64,000 nucleotides of DNA from contig DGHR01000007.1 in NCBI GenBank assembly GCA_002392745.1, positions 1-64,000 on the forward strand, written 5' to 3'. Both the position numbers and the translations under genes were made by a program. Positions 1 to 7,876 of the stretch are shown here, one piece after another; the stretch's first letter is position 1, and each line of letters opens with the position of its first letter. A model generated the notes under the pieces. It was given only the letters and a program-made list of their open reading frames with translations. It did not search any database and was not told where the DNA came from. This DNA is from Bacteroidales bacterium UBA3843. Its GTDB lineage: Bacteria; Bacteroidota; Bacteroidia; Bacteroidales; Paludibacteraceae.

Positions 1-404
1 CCGCCGAAGGCGTTAAGTACAACCATGTGGGTTGGACTCCGGAGATTCACGCCGTGAACGGCGAGCAGTTCTATTATGCCCGTTTTGAGGAAGTGCCGCG
101 GTTTATTGTAGTATTTGTGGACTGGGATGACACGGTACTGAAAGCCGCGCAGACCGTCAACTACGGAGAAGCCGCTATCGCTCCGGCAGACCCTGTACGC
201 GAAGGCTATACCTTCATCGGATGGGACAAGGACTTCTCCGCTGTCACGGAAGACATGACCATCAAGGCGCAATACGAACAAGCAGAAGGCATTGAGGATG
301 TACAAAGTGACAATGTACAATGTACGAAGATTCTCCTTAACGGCCAAATCTTCATCCTCCGCGGCGACAAGACCTACAACGCCCAAGGCCAAGAAGTCAA
401 GTAA
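1..404 (+). CDS. Secreted InlB B-repeat (Listeria-Bacteroides repeat) protein, C-terminal part
   Basis: This is the 3' end of a gene that enters from the left; the frame is open to base 3, so the GTG at 27 is internal. Residues encoded at about 105-285 form one Listeria-Bacteroides repeat (hallmarks VNYGEAAIAP, EGYTFIGWDKDF and a closing IKAQYE), a beta-grasp module of secreted and surface proteins. The last 25 residues (KILLNGQIFILR ... GQEVK) match in pattern the tail of the giant protein encoded at 45286-51834 and look like a family-specific C-terminal secretion tail; that role is inference. The codons at 298-325 (DVQSDNVQC) are made from the same GTACAAAGTGACA-type repeat that fills the DNA after the stop. 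Exact function unknown. Confidence 0.85.
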   Translation, partial: AEGVKYNHVGWTPEIHAVNGEQFYYARFEEVPRFIVVFVDWDDTVLKAAQTVNYGEAAIAPADPVREGYTFIGWDKDFSAVTEDMTIKAQYEQAEGIEDVQSDNVQCTKILLNGQIFILRGDKTYNAQGQEVK

Positions 405-517
405 AGTGACAAAGTACTAAGTACTAAGTACCCAAGTCAATAAAGTACCAAAGACAAAAATGTCAAAGTGACAAAGGTACTAAGCGACAAAGTACAAAGT
501 ACCAAAGTACCAAGTCT
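298..517. repeat. Irregular tandem array of aagtgac / aagtac / accaag units, partly in coding sequence
   Basis: Units such as AAAGTGAC, AAAGTAC and AAGTACC recur from 405 to 517, directly after the stop codon of the partial gene. A short stretch of the same units (298-325) lies in frame inside its last 40 codons. The same family appears at 10555-10577. No promoter or RNA is evident in it. Confidence 0.8.
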
Positions 518-530
518 ATGAACAAAAAGA

Positions 531-553
531 GCAGGCGGGCAATGCCCGTCTGC
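531..553 (+). terminator. Terminator-like hairpin after the InlB-repeat gene
   Basis: GCAGGCGGGC and GCCCGTCTGC form a 10-bp stem with one G-U pair and a 3-base loop, preceded by an A-rich stretch. The T tract after it is weak (TTGCGTTAT), so termination is plausible rather than certain. Confidence 0.5.
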
Positions 554-570
554 TTGCGTTATAAGGGCAT

Positions 571-610
571 TTCCCAATAATCGGCGGTTATTCCCAATAA
601 TCGGCGGTTA
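571..610. repeat. Perfect 20-base tandem duplication
   Basis: The unit TTCCCAATAATCGGCGGTTA occurs twice back to back (571-590, 591-610). It lies in the gene-free gap and has no assigned function. Confidence 0.9.
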
Positions 611-840
611 TAAATTTACGAACACTTCCATTGGTCCTCGGCTTCGTCTCTTTTCTCAAGTTGCATGGCACTTGCCTCCGAGATGCCTTCGGGATTACTC
701 CGACTTGCCTCCGATATCTGTTTTGCAAACTACTCAAAATGAGCAAGTTGACAAAGACTTGAAATCCGAAAATTCACATGCAAAAAGACCATGAATGCAT
801 GGCCTTTCATTGCCTTTCATGGTCTTTCATTGCCTCTCCG

Positions 841-928
841 CCAATTCCCGCTTAACTTCTCGCCAGTTCCCGCTTAACTTCTCGCCAGTTCCCGTTTAAT
901 TTCTCACCAACCCTCGCTTAACTTCTTG
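841..928. repeat. Four 22-base tandem units (CCAGTTCCCGCTTAACTTCT type)
   Basis: Units start at 841, 863, 885 and 907 with an exact 22-base period. The first two differ by one base and the later two are more diverged. A partial fifth unit begins at 929. Only four contiguous units without spacers, so this is not a CRISPR. Confidence 0.85.
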
Positions 929-1016
929 CCAAACTTTTGCAAAAACGTCGCTTTTGCTTTTCTTGTGTCATTCTCATACCATTTCGACACAAATACGCAC
1001 TTTTGTTTGTGTTAAA

Positions 1017-1070
1017 GGGGGTGATTTCCGGGTGATTTCGGCGTGATAAGGGGGTGATAAGGGGGAGATT
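1017..1070. repeat. G-rich GGGGGTGAT/GGGTGATTT array
   Basis: Units of 8-11 bases built on GGGTGAT repeat about five times, ending at the GGGGGAGATT at 1061. G runs of 3-5 make a G-quadruplex on this strand conceivable. It lies about 200 bases upstream of the korA start. Confidence 0.6.
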
Positions 1071-1200
1071 TCTCTTGCGTCACAGAATGTTTGACGCCGG
1101 ATTTCGGACTTTTTGAATAACTTTCCAAAATCCACTGCAAAGATAATACAAAAATATCTTTTGTCCAAATTTTTTGCACTCAAAAATGCACATTTTTTGT

Positions 1201-1248
1201 AAAAAACGCGCGAGTGCTTGCGTATGTAAAAAAAAAGCAGTATTTTTG
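1201..1248 (+). promoter_or_regulatory. korA promoter with upstream CGCGC element
   Basis: A -7 box TATTTTTG (1241-1248) and a -33 TTG (1218-1220) are separated by 20 bases, matching the Bacteroidetes consensus. The spacer carries the A-run plus GCAG typical of this genome. Immediately upstream, 1201-1225 matches 22 of 25 positions of an element shared by the ddl (26441-26465) and typA (41742-41766) promoters. Confidence 0.85.
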
Positions 1249-1279
1249 CAAACGTAATTTAATACCAAACACGAGAAAA

Positions 1280-3358
1280 GTGAAAAATATTGTAGTCCGA
1301 TTTTGTGGAGACTCGGGAGACGGTATGCAGTTGACGGGTAACATGTTTGCCCAACTGGCCGCCGAGATGGGTCATGAGATTTCCACATTGCCGGATTTCC
1401 CGGCAGAGATTCGTGCGCCGCAAGGTACATTAGGCGGCGTGAGTGCTTTCCAAGTAGAGTTAGGTCAGGAGGTGTACACCTCGGGTGACAAGGCCGATGT
1501 GATTGTGGCGATGAACGCTGCGGCGCTGAAGGTGTGTACTCTGGGCTCGCATTTCAACCATCCGCAGGCGCATTATGATGATGATTTCGCGCTCTTTCAC
1601 AGGCACGCGATAGTAATTGTCGATACCGATGCACTGACCGACAAGGACCTGGAGAAAGCACAGTACCACACCGACAATCCGTTCACGGAGCTGGGCATAC
1701 CCGAGACGGTACAGATAGTGCCGGTGCCGCTGACCTCGCTGACCAAAGAGGCGCTGAAGGACTCCGGCATGGACAACAAGGCCGTGCTCAAGTGCCGGAA
1801 CATGTTCGCACTGGGGCTCATCTATTGGCTCTTTGACGAGCCGATGGAGAAAGCCATTCATCTGCTGGAGGAGAAATTCAAGAAGAAACCGGCATTGGTG
1901 GCGCCGAACACCAAGGTGATGGTCGACGGCTACAACTACGGCCAGAACCTCGCCATTAGTCAATTAATAATTAATAATGAACAATTAACATCTCGTGAAG
2001 CGGGTAGTCAATTAATAATTAATAATGAACAATTAACATCTCAAATTAATAATGAACAATTAACATCTCGCTTCACTTCCATCGCGGGCAACAAGGCGAC
2101 GGCGTGGGGACTGATTGCCGCGGCAGAGAAAGCAGGCAAACGTCTCTTCCTCGGTTCGTACCCTATCACGCCGGCAACGGATATCCTGCATGAGTTGGCA
2201 GCGCGCAAAGACATGAACGTCATGGCCATTCAGGCGGAGGACGAGATAGCGGGCGTGTGTACGGCTATCGGTGCGGCTTTCGCCGGTGACTTGGCTTGCA
2301 CGAGTACTTCGGGACCCGGTCTGAGCCTCAAATCCGAGGCAATAGGTCTGGCGGTCATGGCTGAGTTGCCGTTAGTGGTCATTGACGTGCAGCGCGGAGG
2401 ACCCAGTACGGGACTGCCGACCAAGACCGAGCAGACGGACCTGCTGCAAGCACTATACGGCCGCAACGGCGAGTGCCCGGCAGTCGTGATGGCCGCTTCG
2501 TCGTCGGCCAACTGTTTCTACTACGCCTACGAGGCATGCAAGATTGCGTTGGAGAACATGACACCTGTCATCCTGATGACTGACACCTATCTGGCGAACG
2601 GCACGGCGCTTTGGCGCATCCCGAAATTGGCTGAACTGCCGGACATCCATCCGCAAACGGTACCGGAGGAACTGAAAGGGCATTACAACCCGGCGTTGCG
2701 CGATGAACGGGGAGTGCGCTACTGGGCATGGCCCGGAATGGAAGGATATGAGCACCGCAACATCGGTCTGGAGCGCGACGCCGAACGCGGAACGATTTCC
2801 ACCAACCCGGAGAACCACGAACAGATGGTCCTCGCCCGCAAACACAAGATCGAGCAGATTGCGGAGAGAATACCTGAGTTGAAAGTGATTGAGTCGAAAG
2901 TCGAAAGTCAAAAGTCGAAAGCGATAAGTCAAGAGTCGAAAGTCGAAAGTCAAAAGTCGAAAGTCGAAAGTCAAAAGTCAAAAGCGATAAGTCAAGAGTC
3001 GAAAGTCGAAAGTCAAAAGTCGAAAGTCGAAAGCGATAAGTCGAAAGCGATAAGTCAAGAGTCGAAAGACATTTTGCTGGTAGGCTGGGGTAGTACGGAA
3101 GGTCACCTGCATGCGGCGGCAAACGAGTTGGGATGCGACCTCGCGCAGTTCAATTATATCTGCCCGCTGCCGAAGAACACGCACGAGGTGTTGAGCCAAT
3201 ACAAGCGCATCATTGTTTGCGAACTCAACACAGGCCAGTTCGCCGCCTATCTCCGAGCCAACTTCCCCGACTTGCATGTCGAGCAGTACAACGAGATTCA
3301 AGGCCAGCCGTTCGCAGTAGAAAGAATCGTTAACTTTGTTAAATCTATAGTCGGCTAG
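1280..3358 (+). CDS. korA: 2-oxoglutarate:ferredoxin oxidoreductase alpha subunit (gamma-alpha fusion) with two repeat insertions
   Basis: Catalyses, with KorB, CoA-dependent oxidative decarboxylation of 2-oxoglutarate (or another 2-oxoacid) with ferredoxin reduction, in the cytoplasm. Residues 1-190 are the gamma domain (VVRFCGDSGDGMQLTG); about 265-500 is the ThDP-binding alpha domain (GSYPITPATDILHELA, TSTSGPGLSLKSEAIG); about 597-692 is the C-terminal domain (LLVGWGSTEGHL). I chose the GTG at 1280 because the promoter -7 box lies at 1241-1248 and the longer frame from 1214 would start upstream of it. Two in-frame repeat blocks lie at the domain borders: residues 227-263 (LIINNEQLTS type) and 538-596 (SKVESQK heptads). 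Without them the length is close to that usual for the family. The TAG stop is supplied by the following tagtc array. Confidence 0.92.
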   Translation: MKNIVVRFCGDSGDGMQLTGNMFAQLAAEMGHEISTLPDFPAEIRAPQGTLGGVSAFQVELGQEVYTSGDKADVIVAMNAAALKVCTLGSHFNHPQAHYDDDFALFHRHAIVIVDTDALTDKDLEKAQYHTDNPFTELGIPETVQIVPVPLTSLTKEALKDSGMDNKAVLKCRNMFALGLIYWLFDEPMEKAIHLLEEKFKKKPALVAPNTKVMVDGYNYGQNLAISQLIINNEQLTSREAGSQLIINNEQLTSQINNEQLTSRFTSIAGNKATAWGLIAAAEKAGKRLFLGSYPITPATDILHELAARKDMNVMAIQAEDEIAGVCTAIGAAFAGDLACTSTSGPGLSLKSEAIGLAVMAELPLVVIDVQRGGPSTGLPTKTEQTDLLQALYGRNGECPAVVMAASSSANCFYYAYEACKIALENMTPVILMTDTYLANGTALWRIPKLAELPDIHPQTVPEELKGHYNPALRDERGVRYWAWPGMEGYEHRNIGLERDAERGTISTNPENHEQMVLARKHKIEQIAERIPELKVIESKVESQKSKAISQESKVESQKSKVESQKSKAISQESKVESQKSKVESDKSKAISQESKDILLVGWGSTEGHLHAAANELGCDLAQFNYICPLPKNTHEVLSQYKRIIVCELNTGQFAAYLRANFPDLHVEQYNEIQGQPFAVERIVNFVKSIVG
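1958..2069 (+). repeat. In-frame 37-base repeat, two full copies and one truncated, in korA
   Basis: AGTCAATTAATAATTAATAA begins identical 37-base copies at 1958-1994 and 2006-2042; a shortened third copy is 2043-2069. The 11-base spacer begins GTGAAGC and the bases after copy 3 begin GCTTCAC, an inverted 7-mer. Translated as SQLIINNEQLTS repeats in the linker between the gamma and alpha domains. Its AT richness contrasts with the flanking gene. Confidence 0.9.
2892..3068 (+). repeat. GTCGAAA/GTCAAAA/GCGATAA heptamer array inside korA
   Basis: About 25 consecutive 7-base units (gtcgaaa, gtcaaaa, gtcaaga, gcgataa) translate as SKVESQK and SKAISQE heptapeptides. Three units equal 21 bases, so each heptapeptide is one unit read in three frames. 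It sits between the ThDP domain and the C-terminal domain. Confidence 0.93.
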
Positions 3359-3398
3359 TCGGCTAGTCAGCTAGTCAACTAGTCTTCTAGTCAACTAC
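3348..3398. repeat. 8-base tagtcggc/tagtcaac array between korA and korB
   Basis: Six units of TAGTCGGC/TAGTCAAC fill the korA-korB junction. The first units encode the last korA residues (VG) and the TAG stop at 3356-3358. The same family occurs at 38440-38476 and 44676-44718. Confidence 0.9.
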
Positions 3399-3407
3399 CA
3401 ATATATT

Positions 3408-4478
3408 ATGGAAGCAAGTGATTTCAAATCAGACCAATACGTACGTTTCTGCCCGGGGTGTGGTGACCATGCTATCTGCATGGCGCTGCAGAAAGCCATG
3501 GCGCAGATTGGTATCCCGACCCATAGGGTAGCAGTCATCTCCGGCATCGGCTGCTCAAGCCGCATGCCCCACTACCTCAACACCTACGGTTTCAACACTA
3601 TCCACGGTCGCGGAGGAGCTATCGCAACCGGAGTAAAGACCTCCCATCCCGAATTGACCGTTTGGCAGATGTCCGGCGACGGCGACTGTCTGGCTATCGG
3701 AGGAAACCACTTTATACACGAGATACGACGCAACGTGGACCTCAACATCTGTATGTTCAACAACCGCATCTACGGCCTGACCAAAGGGCAGTATTCGCCC
3801 ACCAGCCCCAAGGGGTTTGTGAGCAAAAGCAGTCCTTTCGGAACGGTCGAGCGTCCTTTCGTGCCGGCAGAGTTAGTGCTTGGCGCACGAGGCACGTTCT
3901 TCGCTCGCACGCTGGATGTGGATGTGCCGACAACGGTGGATTGTCTCGTCGCAGCCCAGCAGCACAAGGGAGCCTCGGTCGTGGAGTGCCTCGTCAACTG
4001 CGTTATTTTTAATAACGGTACGCACGCGTGGATTGCCGACCGCGAGCAACGCGCCGAGCATAGTATCATCCTCCGACACGGCGAGAAGATGATCTTCGGC
4101 AAGAACAACGACAAAGGAATTGCGCTGAAAATCAATGACCATACGGTAAATGGTCAAATGGAAAATGACCAGCCGCTACTATCTTTGATGGTAGTGGATG
4201 CGTCTGACCCGCGTGTACTCGTCCACGACGCGCACCAACAGGACCCGACGCTCCATCGACTCCTTGCCCTCATGGGACAAGAGAGGAATCTCGAAGTCAA
4301 CGCTCCCTCCCTTGAGCAGAGCCATGGGGACTCTTCACTCCCGATAGCGCTGGGCGTCATACGCGATGTGGAAGCGGAGACGTATGACCAAGCCGTGAAC
4401 CGTCAGATTGCCGAGGTGCGAGACCACGCTAAAGCCAAGACCTTTGACCAACTGACTGCCACACTCGAGCAGTGGTAA
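3408..4478 (+). CDS. korB: 2-oxoglutarate:ferredoxin oxidoreductase beta subunit
   Basis: ThDP-binding beta subunit partnering KorA. The N-terminus has FCPGCGDHAI and GIGCSSRMPHY with cysteines suited to binding a 4Fe-4S cluster; GDGDCLAIGGNHFIH (residues 88-102) followed by NNRIYGLTKGQYSPTS is the ThDP/Mg and 2-oxoacid region. At 356 residues it is of normal family length. It follows korA by 49 bases across the tagtc array and is surely co-transcribed. Residues about 241-255 (INDHTVNGQMENDQ) derive from AAATGGTC-like units, so a small array seems to have entered this gene too, in a variable surface region. The identity of the 2-oxoacid is family inference. Confidence 0.93.
   Translation: MEASDFKSDQYVRFCPGCGDHAICMALQKAMAQIGIPTHRVAVISGIGCSSRMPHYLNTYGFNTIHGRGGAIATGVKTSHPELTVWQMSGDGDCLAIGGNHFIHEIRRNVDLNICMFNNRIYGLTKGQYSPTSPKGFVSKSSPFGTVERPFVPAELVLGARGTFFARTLDVDVPTTVDCLVAAQQHKGASVVECLVNCVIFNNGTHAWIADREQRAEHSIILRHGEKMIFGKNNDKGIALKINDHTVNGQMENDQPLLSLMVVDASDPRVLVHDAHQQDPTLHRLLALMGQERNLEVNAPSLEQSHGDSSLPIALGVIRDVEAETYDQAVNRQIAEVRDHAKAKTFDQLTATLEQW
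4131..4172 (+). repeat. Small AATGACC/AAATGGTC array within korB
   Basis: Near-repeated units aatgacc, taaatgg, tcaaatgg and aaaatgacc read in frame as INDHTVNGQMEND. The pattern resembles the genome's other 7-8-base arrays but is degenerate, so this is a weaker call. Confidence 0.5.
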
Positions 4479-4581
4479 ATTGAGAATTGAGAATTGAGAA
4501 TTGAGAATTGAGAATTGAGAATTGAGAATGGAGAATTGAGAATGGAGAATTGAGAATTGAGAATTGAGAATTGAGAATTAA
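4479..4581. repeat. GAGAATT heptamer array between korB and the sensor gene
   Basis: About 14 units of 7 bases (attgaga, with attggaga variants) start one base after the korB stop and run into the first codons of the next gene. In this orientation the array contains TGA in every frame, so it is non-coding on the plus strand; the opposite strand reads ILNSQFS and is used in coding sequence at 12496-12556 and 12700-12768. Confidence 0.93.
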
Positions 4582-6136
4582 GAAATACATATTATTTGTT
4601 CTGGTTCTCTCTCTGGCGGCGGTAGCGGAGGGCAGTAGCAACCGTGAGATGCTGGACAGCCTGTCAGCACGTATGGCTGTGCTGCACCGCACGCGCTGGG
4701 AAACGACACGTGACGGGCGTTTGGAGATGGCACGCACACAACGCAGCTATGCCTACACGGCAGGGCGACTGGGGCTCACGGAGAAGGCGCAGGAGTATGC
4801 ACGCAGTGCACAAGACCTGTTCCTCGCAGAGGGAGAGACCGGATGGGCGTCGCTCTGTCTCTACGAACGAGCTATCGCATACCATTCCATCGGAGACACG
4901 CTGCACATGGCGGCGTTGCTGGCTGAACTGGCTGACTTGGCGGCAACGGACACAAGCGCACTGACCCGGTATAACTACTACGCTATCGCTTTTGCCTATG
5001 GCGAGATGACGTCCACACCCGCGGACACAATAGCCGAGTGGGGCAGAAGGGCCATCTGTTACGCCGAGCGTATCGACAAGCCGAGGAGTTACAACATCAT
5101 GCTGGCTTGGCTCTATTACAACCAAGGCCTCATCTACGACCTGCTCTACTCCCCTCCGCGCACCGACAGTATCGCCCGGTACATGGCGTTAGCACGCGCA
5201 TCTGCCGCTACGGAGCCGCACCTGCTGGACCGGCAGGAGGCGATGATCAGTATCGGAGACGAAGAGGCATGGCTCGCTTATTACGCAGGCGATGATGACC
5301 GCGCCGAGCAACGGATGCTGCGCGTTCTCAATCTCATAGACTCTGTAGCCGAAGACTCACCGGCTTCGGTCATAACGGAGCGTGGTGAGGCCTATTCTTT
5401 CCTGGTCGAACTCTACTCCAAGCAGGGACGATGGAACGAGGCACTCAACTACCAGCAGCTCCTCACCGACAACAACAACCAACGCTACAGCACCGAGCGG
5501 CAACGCGTCCTCGACGAGGTGCAGACACGGTATGAGGTCGAGAAGAAGGAGATGCTCATACGCCACCAGCGGAGCATCATACGTCTGACGGCTCTGACAG
5601 CCGTCTTCCTGTTCCTCGCCGCTATCGCCCTCACTGCCGCCCTATGGCTCGGAAAACGACGCGCAGAGGATGCACTTTATGTCAAGGCACTCGAGGCAGA
5701 GGACGCGCAGAACGAACTCCGCCAGATGCAAGCCCAGCCCGCTGTCGAACCGCTCGAGGCACTCCGCAGAACATTGCTCGAGCAGATGATAGAGTCGAAA
5801 GTCGAAAGTCGAGAGTCGAAAGTCGAGAGTCAAAAGTCGAGAGTCGAGAGTCAAAAGTCGAAAGCGATAAGTCAAAAGTCGAAAGTCGAGAGTCAAAAGT
5901 CGAAAGTCGAGAGTCAAAAGTCGAGAGTCGAGAGGCTCAACCTGCAGCATTTTCGTCAGGTCATCGGCGACGCCAACGGATTGTCCATGATGGACAAGCG
6001 GTACCTCATGTGCTTTGCCGCCGGACTCAGTGCGGAGGAGGTCGCCGAACTCTTCCACGTCGAACCCGCATCCGTCTACACCGTCCGTTACCGTATTCGC
6101 AAGAAATTTCCCAAGGACCGGCCCTTTCCCTGGTAA
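4571..6136 (+). CDS. TPR membrane protein with cytoplasmic C-terminal HTH (sensor-regulator)
   Basis: Residues 1-22 are a signal/anchor (KKYILFVLVLSLAAVAEG). About 25-330 are helical TPR-like repeats (periplasmic); 337-360 is a transmembrane helix (LTAVFLFLAAIALTAALWLG); then a short coiled coil, a SKVESQK heptad array (residues 408-455) and a LuxR-like HTH (456-521, LSAEEVAELFHVEPASVYTVRYRIRKKF). The layout resembles Bacteroidales one-protein sensors that bind DNA while membrane-anchored. The TTG start at 4571 lies inside the GAGAATT array; no ATG precedes the signal peptide, so TTG is preferred but unproven. Its HTH is clearly paralogous to the next gene's protein. Ligand and targets unknown. 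Confidence 0.8.
   Translation: MRIKKYILFVLVLSLAAVAEGSSNREMLDSLSARMAVLHRTRWETTRDGRLEMARTQRSYAYTAGRLGLTEKAQEYARSAQDLFLAEGETGWASLCLYERAIAYHSIGDTLHMAALLAELADLAATDTSALTRYNYYAIAFAYGEMTSTPADTIAEWGRRAICYAERIDKPRSYNIMLAWLYYNQGLIYDLLYSPPRTDSIARYMALARASAATEPHLLDRQEAMISIGDEEAWLAYYAGDDDRAEQRMLRVLNLIDSVAEDSPASVITERGEAYSFLVELYSKQGRWNEALNYQQLLTDNNNQRYSTERQRVLDEVQTRYEVEKKEMLIRHQRSIIRLTALTAVFLFLAAIALTAALWLGKRRAEDALYVKALEAEDAQNELRQMQAQPAVEPLEALRRTLLEQMIESKVESRESKVESQKSRVESQKSKAISQKSKVESQKSKVESQKSRVERLNLQHFRQVIGDANGLSMMDKRYLMCFAAGLSAEEVAELFHVEPASVYTVRYRIRKKFPKDRPFPW
5791..5935 (+). repeat. GTCGAAA/GTCGAGA heptamer array in the sensor gene
   Basis: About 20 units (gtcgaaa, gtcgaga, gtcaaaa, gcgataa) translate as SKVESRE/SKVESQK. 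Same family as in korA (2892-3068). It is placed between the membrane/coiled-coil part and the HTH, where length change should be tolerated. Confidence 0.93.
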
Positions 6137-6207
6137 AAAAAGTTCTTTTTTCGGGCGAGTTCTAAAAAAATCTATATTTGTCTATAGGTTGACAACGCAA
6201 AAAGCAG

Positions 6208-6215
6208 TACCTTTG
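6208..6215 (+). promoter_or_regulatory. -7 box for the HTH/SPFH operon
   Basis: TACCTTTG preceded by AAAAAGCAG and followed by CACGC, the same context as other promoters here. A TTG at 6189-6191 leaves a 16-base spacer, shorter than the usual 20, so the -33 element is weak or regulated. The next start codon is 20 bases downstream. Confidence 0.75.
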
Positions 6216-6235
6216 CACGCAAAAACACACATTGT

Positions 6236-6553
6236 ATGCAAGGGCAGTGCGTATATATAGAAACGCAAATAGAATATTTGCGTATTCAGATAGAGTCTTC
6301 TTCGATGCCGGCCGGTCTGAAGACGGACCTTCTGCAGCGCCTTCGTCTCCTGGTGCCCTCCCGCGTGGAGGCATTGACCCGACAGGCGCATAAGCCGTTG
6401 AGCTCGACCGGCCTGCGGTATATCCTCTGTTTTTATATTACTATGGACGTGCGCGCGATAGCGTCATTGTTCAATGTGGATACAGGCACTGTCTATAGTG
6501 TCCGTTACCGCCTGCGCAAACAGTTCCCGTCGGGAGCGGTATTGCCCTTTTGA
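6236..6553 (+). CDS. Small HTH protein heading the SPFH operon
   Basis: A 105-residue protein whose C-terminal 45 residues (FNVDTGTVYSVRYRLRKQF) match the HTH at the end of the sensor encoded at 4571-6136, including the terminal proline-phenylalanine pattern. The N-terminal half is a short amphipathic helical region. It carries no membrane segment, so it may be a soluble regulator or a competitor of the anchored one. It is the first gene after the only promoter seen upstream of the SPFH gene (24 bases between them), so it probably regulates its own operon; that is inference. Confidence 0.75.
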   Translation: MQGQCVYIETQIEYLRIQIESSSMPAGLKTDLLQRLRLLVPSRVEALTRQAHKPLSSTGLRYILCFYITMDVRAIASLFNVDTGTVYSVRYRLRKQFPSGAVLPF

Positions 6554-6577
6554 AAAACCAATCAATATACAATAACT

Positions 6578-7822
6578 ATGGGTTTCTTTAACAAACAGCG
6601 CACGGATGGTCAGACCTATGACGGCCAGGGTGCGGAGCGTGTCGGAATTATCGACAACGTGTTTTACAACTTGGAAGAAGATGTCTTGCTGGCGCGTCAC
6701 CCGTATGATAACTTGTCTACGAACGCCCGTGTGACGGTACAGGAAGGCCAGGTGATGGTCTTCTGCCAGGAAGGGGAGTATTCCGATATCTTTCTGCCCG
6801 GAAGTCACGTACTGACAACCAACAACGTGCCGTTCTTGCAGCGTATCATGAATCTGGCAACCGGCGGCTCGTCGGCTTTCAAAGCGACGCTGTTTGTGGT
6901 CAGCACGACGCGCAAGCGAGTAGCCGGTGAGCAGGGGTGGGGCATCGGCATGACCGTTTGCGACTACTCGCTCGGCGACGAGGGCACCAACATCCGCGTA
7001 GGGGCGTACGGCTCCTATGAGTTCCGCATCACCGATGCGTTAGCCTTTATCCGCCAATATTCCGGCACACTGCATGAGGTGAGACTGGATGAGTTTACCG
7101 ACAAGTTCACCGCCCAGGTAGCGCAACGTGTGAAGCCGCTGATCAGTCAGCAGTTCAGCCGCCGGCATATACCTGTGACCTCGGTGCAGGAATACCTGTT
7201 GGAGATAGCTGATGCCGTGACCGCAGAACTGAATACCTACTTTACTCGCTACGGAATAGAATTTACCGAATTTGCCATTGAAGCCATTGAACCGGACGAA
7301 GACGACGAGAACTACAAGTCTATTCTGGCCGCCAAGACAGCAGGCGGAGCCATGGACTTTGAGTCCAGAGCCCGTGCCCGTCAGCGCCAGCGTGAGGGTT
7401 ATACCTATCAGCAGGAGCGCCAGTTTGACATCATGCAAGGGGCGGCGCAGAACGAAGGTTCTGCCGGCCAGATGATGGGGGCCGGAATGGGGGTCGGTAT
7501 GGGCTTCGGCATGGGAGGCATGTTCGGTCAGCAGATGGGACAGATGGCACAGGGTGCAATGAATGCGCAGCCTGTTTACGGTCAGCAAACGGGTGCGGTG
7601 CCTCCTCCGCCTCCCGCAGCTGTAGCTTTCCATGTGCTGGTGAACAACGCACAGCAGGGACCGTTCGAGTTGGCCGTATTGCAACAAATGGCCGCGCAGG
7701 GCACGTTGACGCCTCAGACCTACGTATGGAAACCCGGTATGGCTCAATGGCAGGCTGCGGGGCAATGCCCTGAGCTGGCACCCCTGTTCGGCGCAGTGCC
7801 CCCTCCTCCCCCGGTCGGGTAA
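6578..7822 (+). CDS. SPFH-domain protein with C-terminal GYF_2 domain (YdjI-like)
   Basis: Residues about 20-275 form an SPFH (band 7) domain of the type called virion core protein or YdjI (VFYNLEEDVLLARHPY, VQEGQVMVFCQEGEYSDIF, YEFRITDALAF). Residues about 290-330 are a Met/Gly-rich linker (MMGAGMGVGMGFGMGGMFG), then PPPPPA and a GYF_2 domain (about 350-405, FHVLVNNAQQGPFELAVLQQ ... YVWKPGMAQW). In Bacillus, YdjI acts with PspA-like membrane-stress proteins. There is no membrane segment, so attachment may be through its operon partners, perhaps with GYF_2 binding a proline-rich motif such as its own terminal PPPPPV. Confidence 0.85.
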   Translation: MGFFNKQRTDGQTYDGQGAERVGIIDNVFYNLEEDVLLARHPYDNLSTNARVTVQEGQVMVFCQEGEYSDIFLPGSHVLTTNNVPFLQRIMNLATGGSSAFKATLFVVSTTRKRVAGEQGWGIGMTVCDYSLGDEGTNIRVGAYGSYEFRITDALAFIRQYSGTLHEVRLDEFTDKFTAQVAQRVKPLISQQFSRRHIPVTSVQEYLLEIADAVTAELNTYFTRYGIEFTEFAIEAIEPDEDDENYKSILAAKTAGGAMDFESRARARQRQREGYTYQQERQFDIMQGAAQNEGSAGQMMGAGMGVGMGFGMGGMFGQQMGQMAQGAMNAQPVYGQQTGAVPPPPPAAVAFHVLVNNAQQGPFELAVLQQMAAQGTLTPQTYVWKPGMAQWQAAGQCPELAPLFGAVPPPPPVG

Positions 7823-7876
7823 AGACAGACGTAGGAGTCGTGTGAATAAAAAAACGAAACTGATTAGAGAACTGAT

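Larger units (their letters stand above)
405..1200. other. Gene-poor gap of about 800 bases with several short direct repeats
   Basis: No convincing gene is visible. The stretch holds, in order, the aagtgac/aagtac array, a terminator-like hairpin (531-553), a 20-base perfect tandem duplication (571-610), four 22-base units (841-928) and a G-rich GGGGGTGAT array (about 1017-1070). Open frames here are short, lack Bacteroidales-like codon use and cross the repeats. The korA promoter region starts at 1201. Confidence 0.6.

Noticed and set aside
841..928. Possible CRISPR array
   Set aside because: Units are contiguous with no spacers, only four copies, and no cas genes are in the window.
6578..7822. 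Virus-derived gene (family name mentions virion core)
   Set aside because: The sequence is a cellular SPFH/YdjI-like protein with GYF_2 domain in a bacterial operon.
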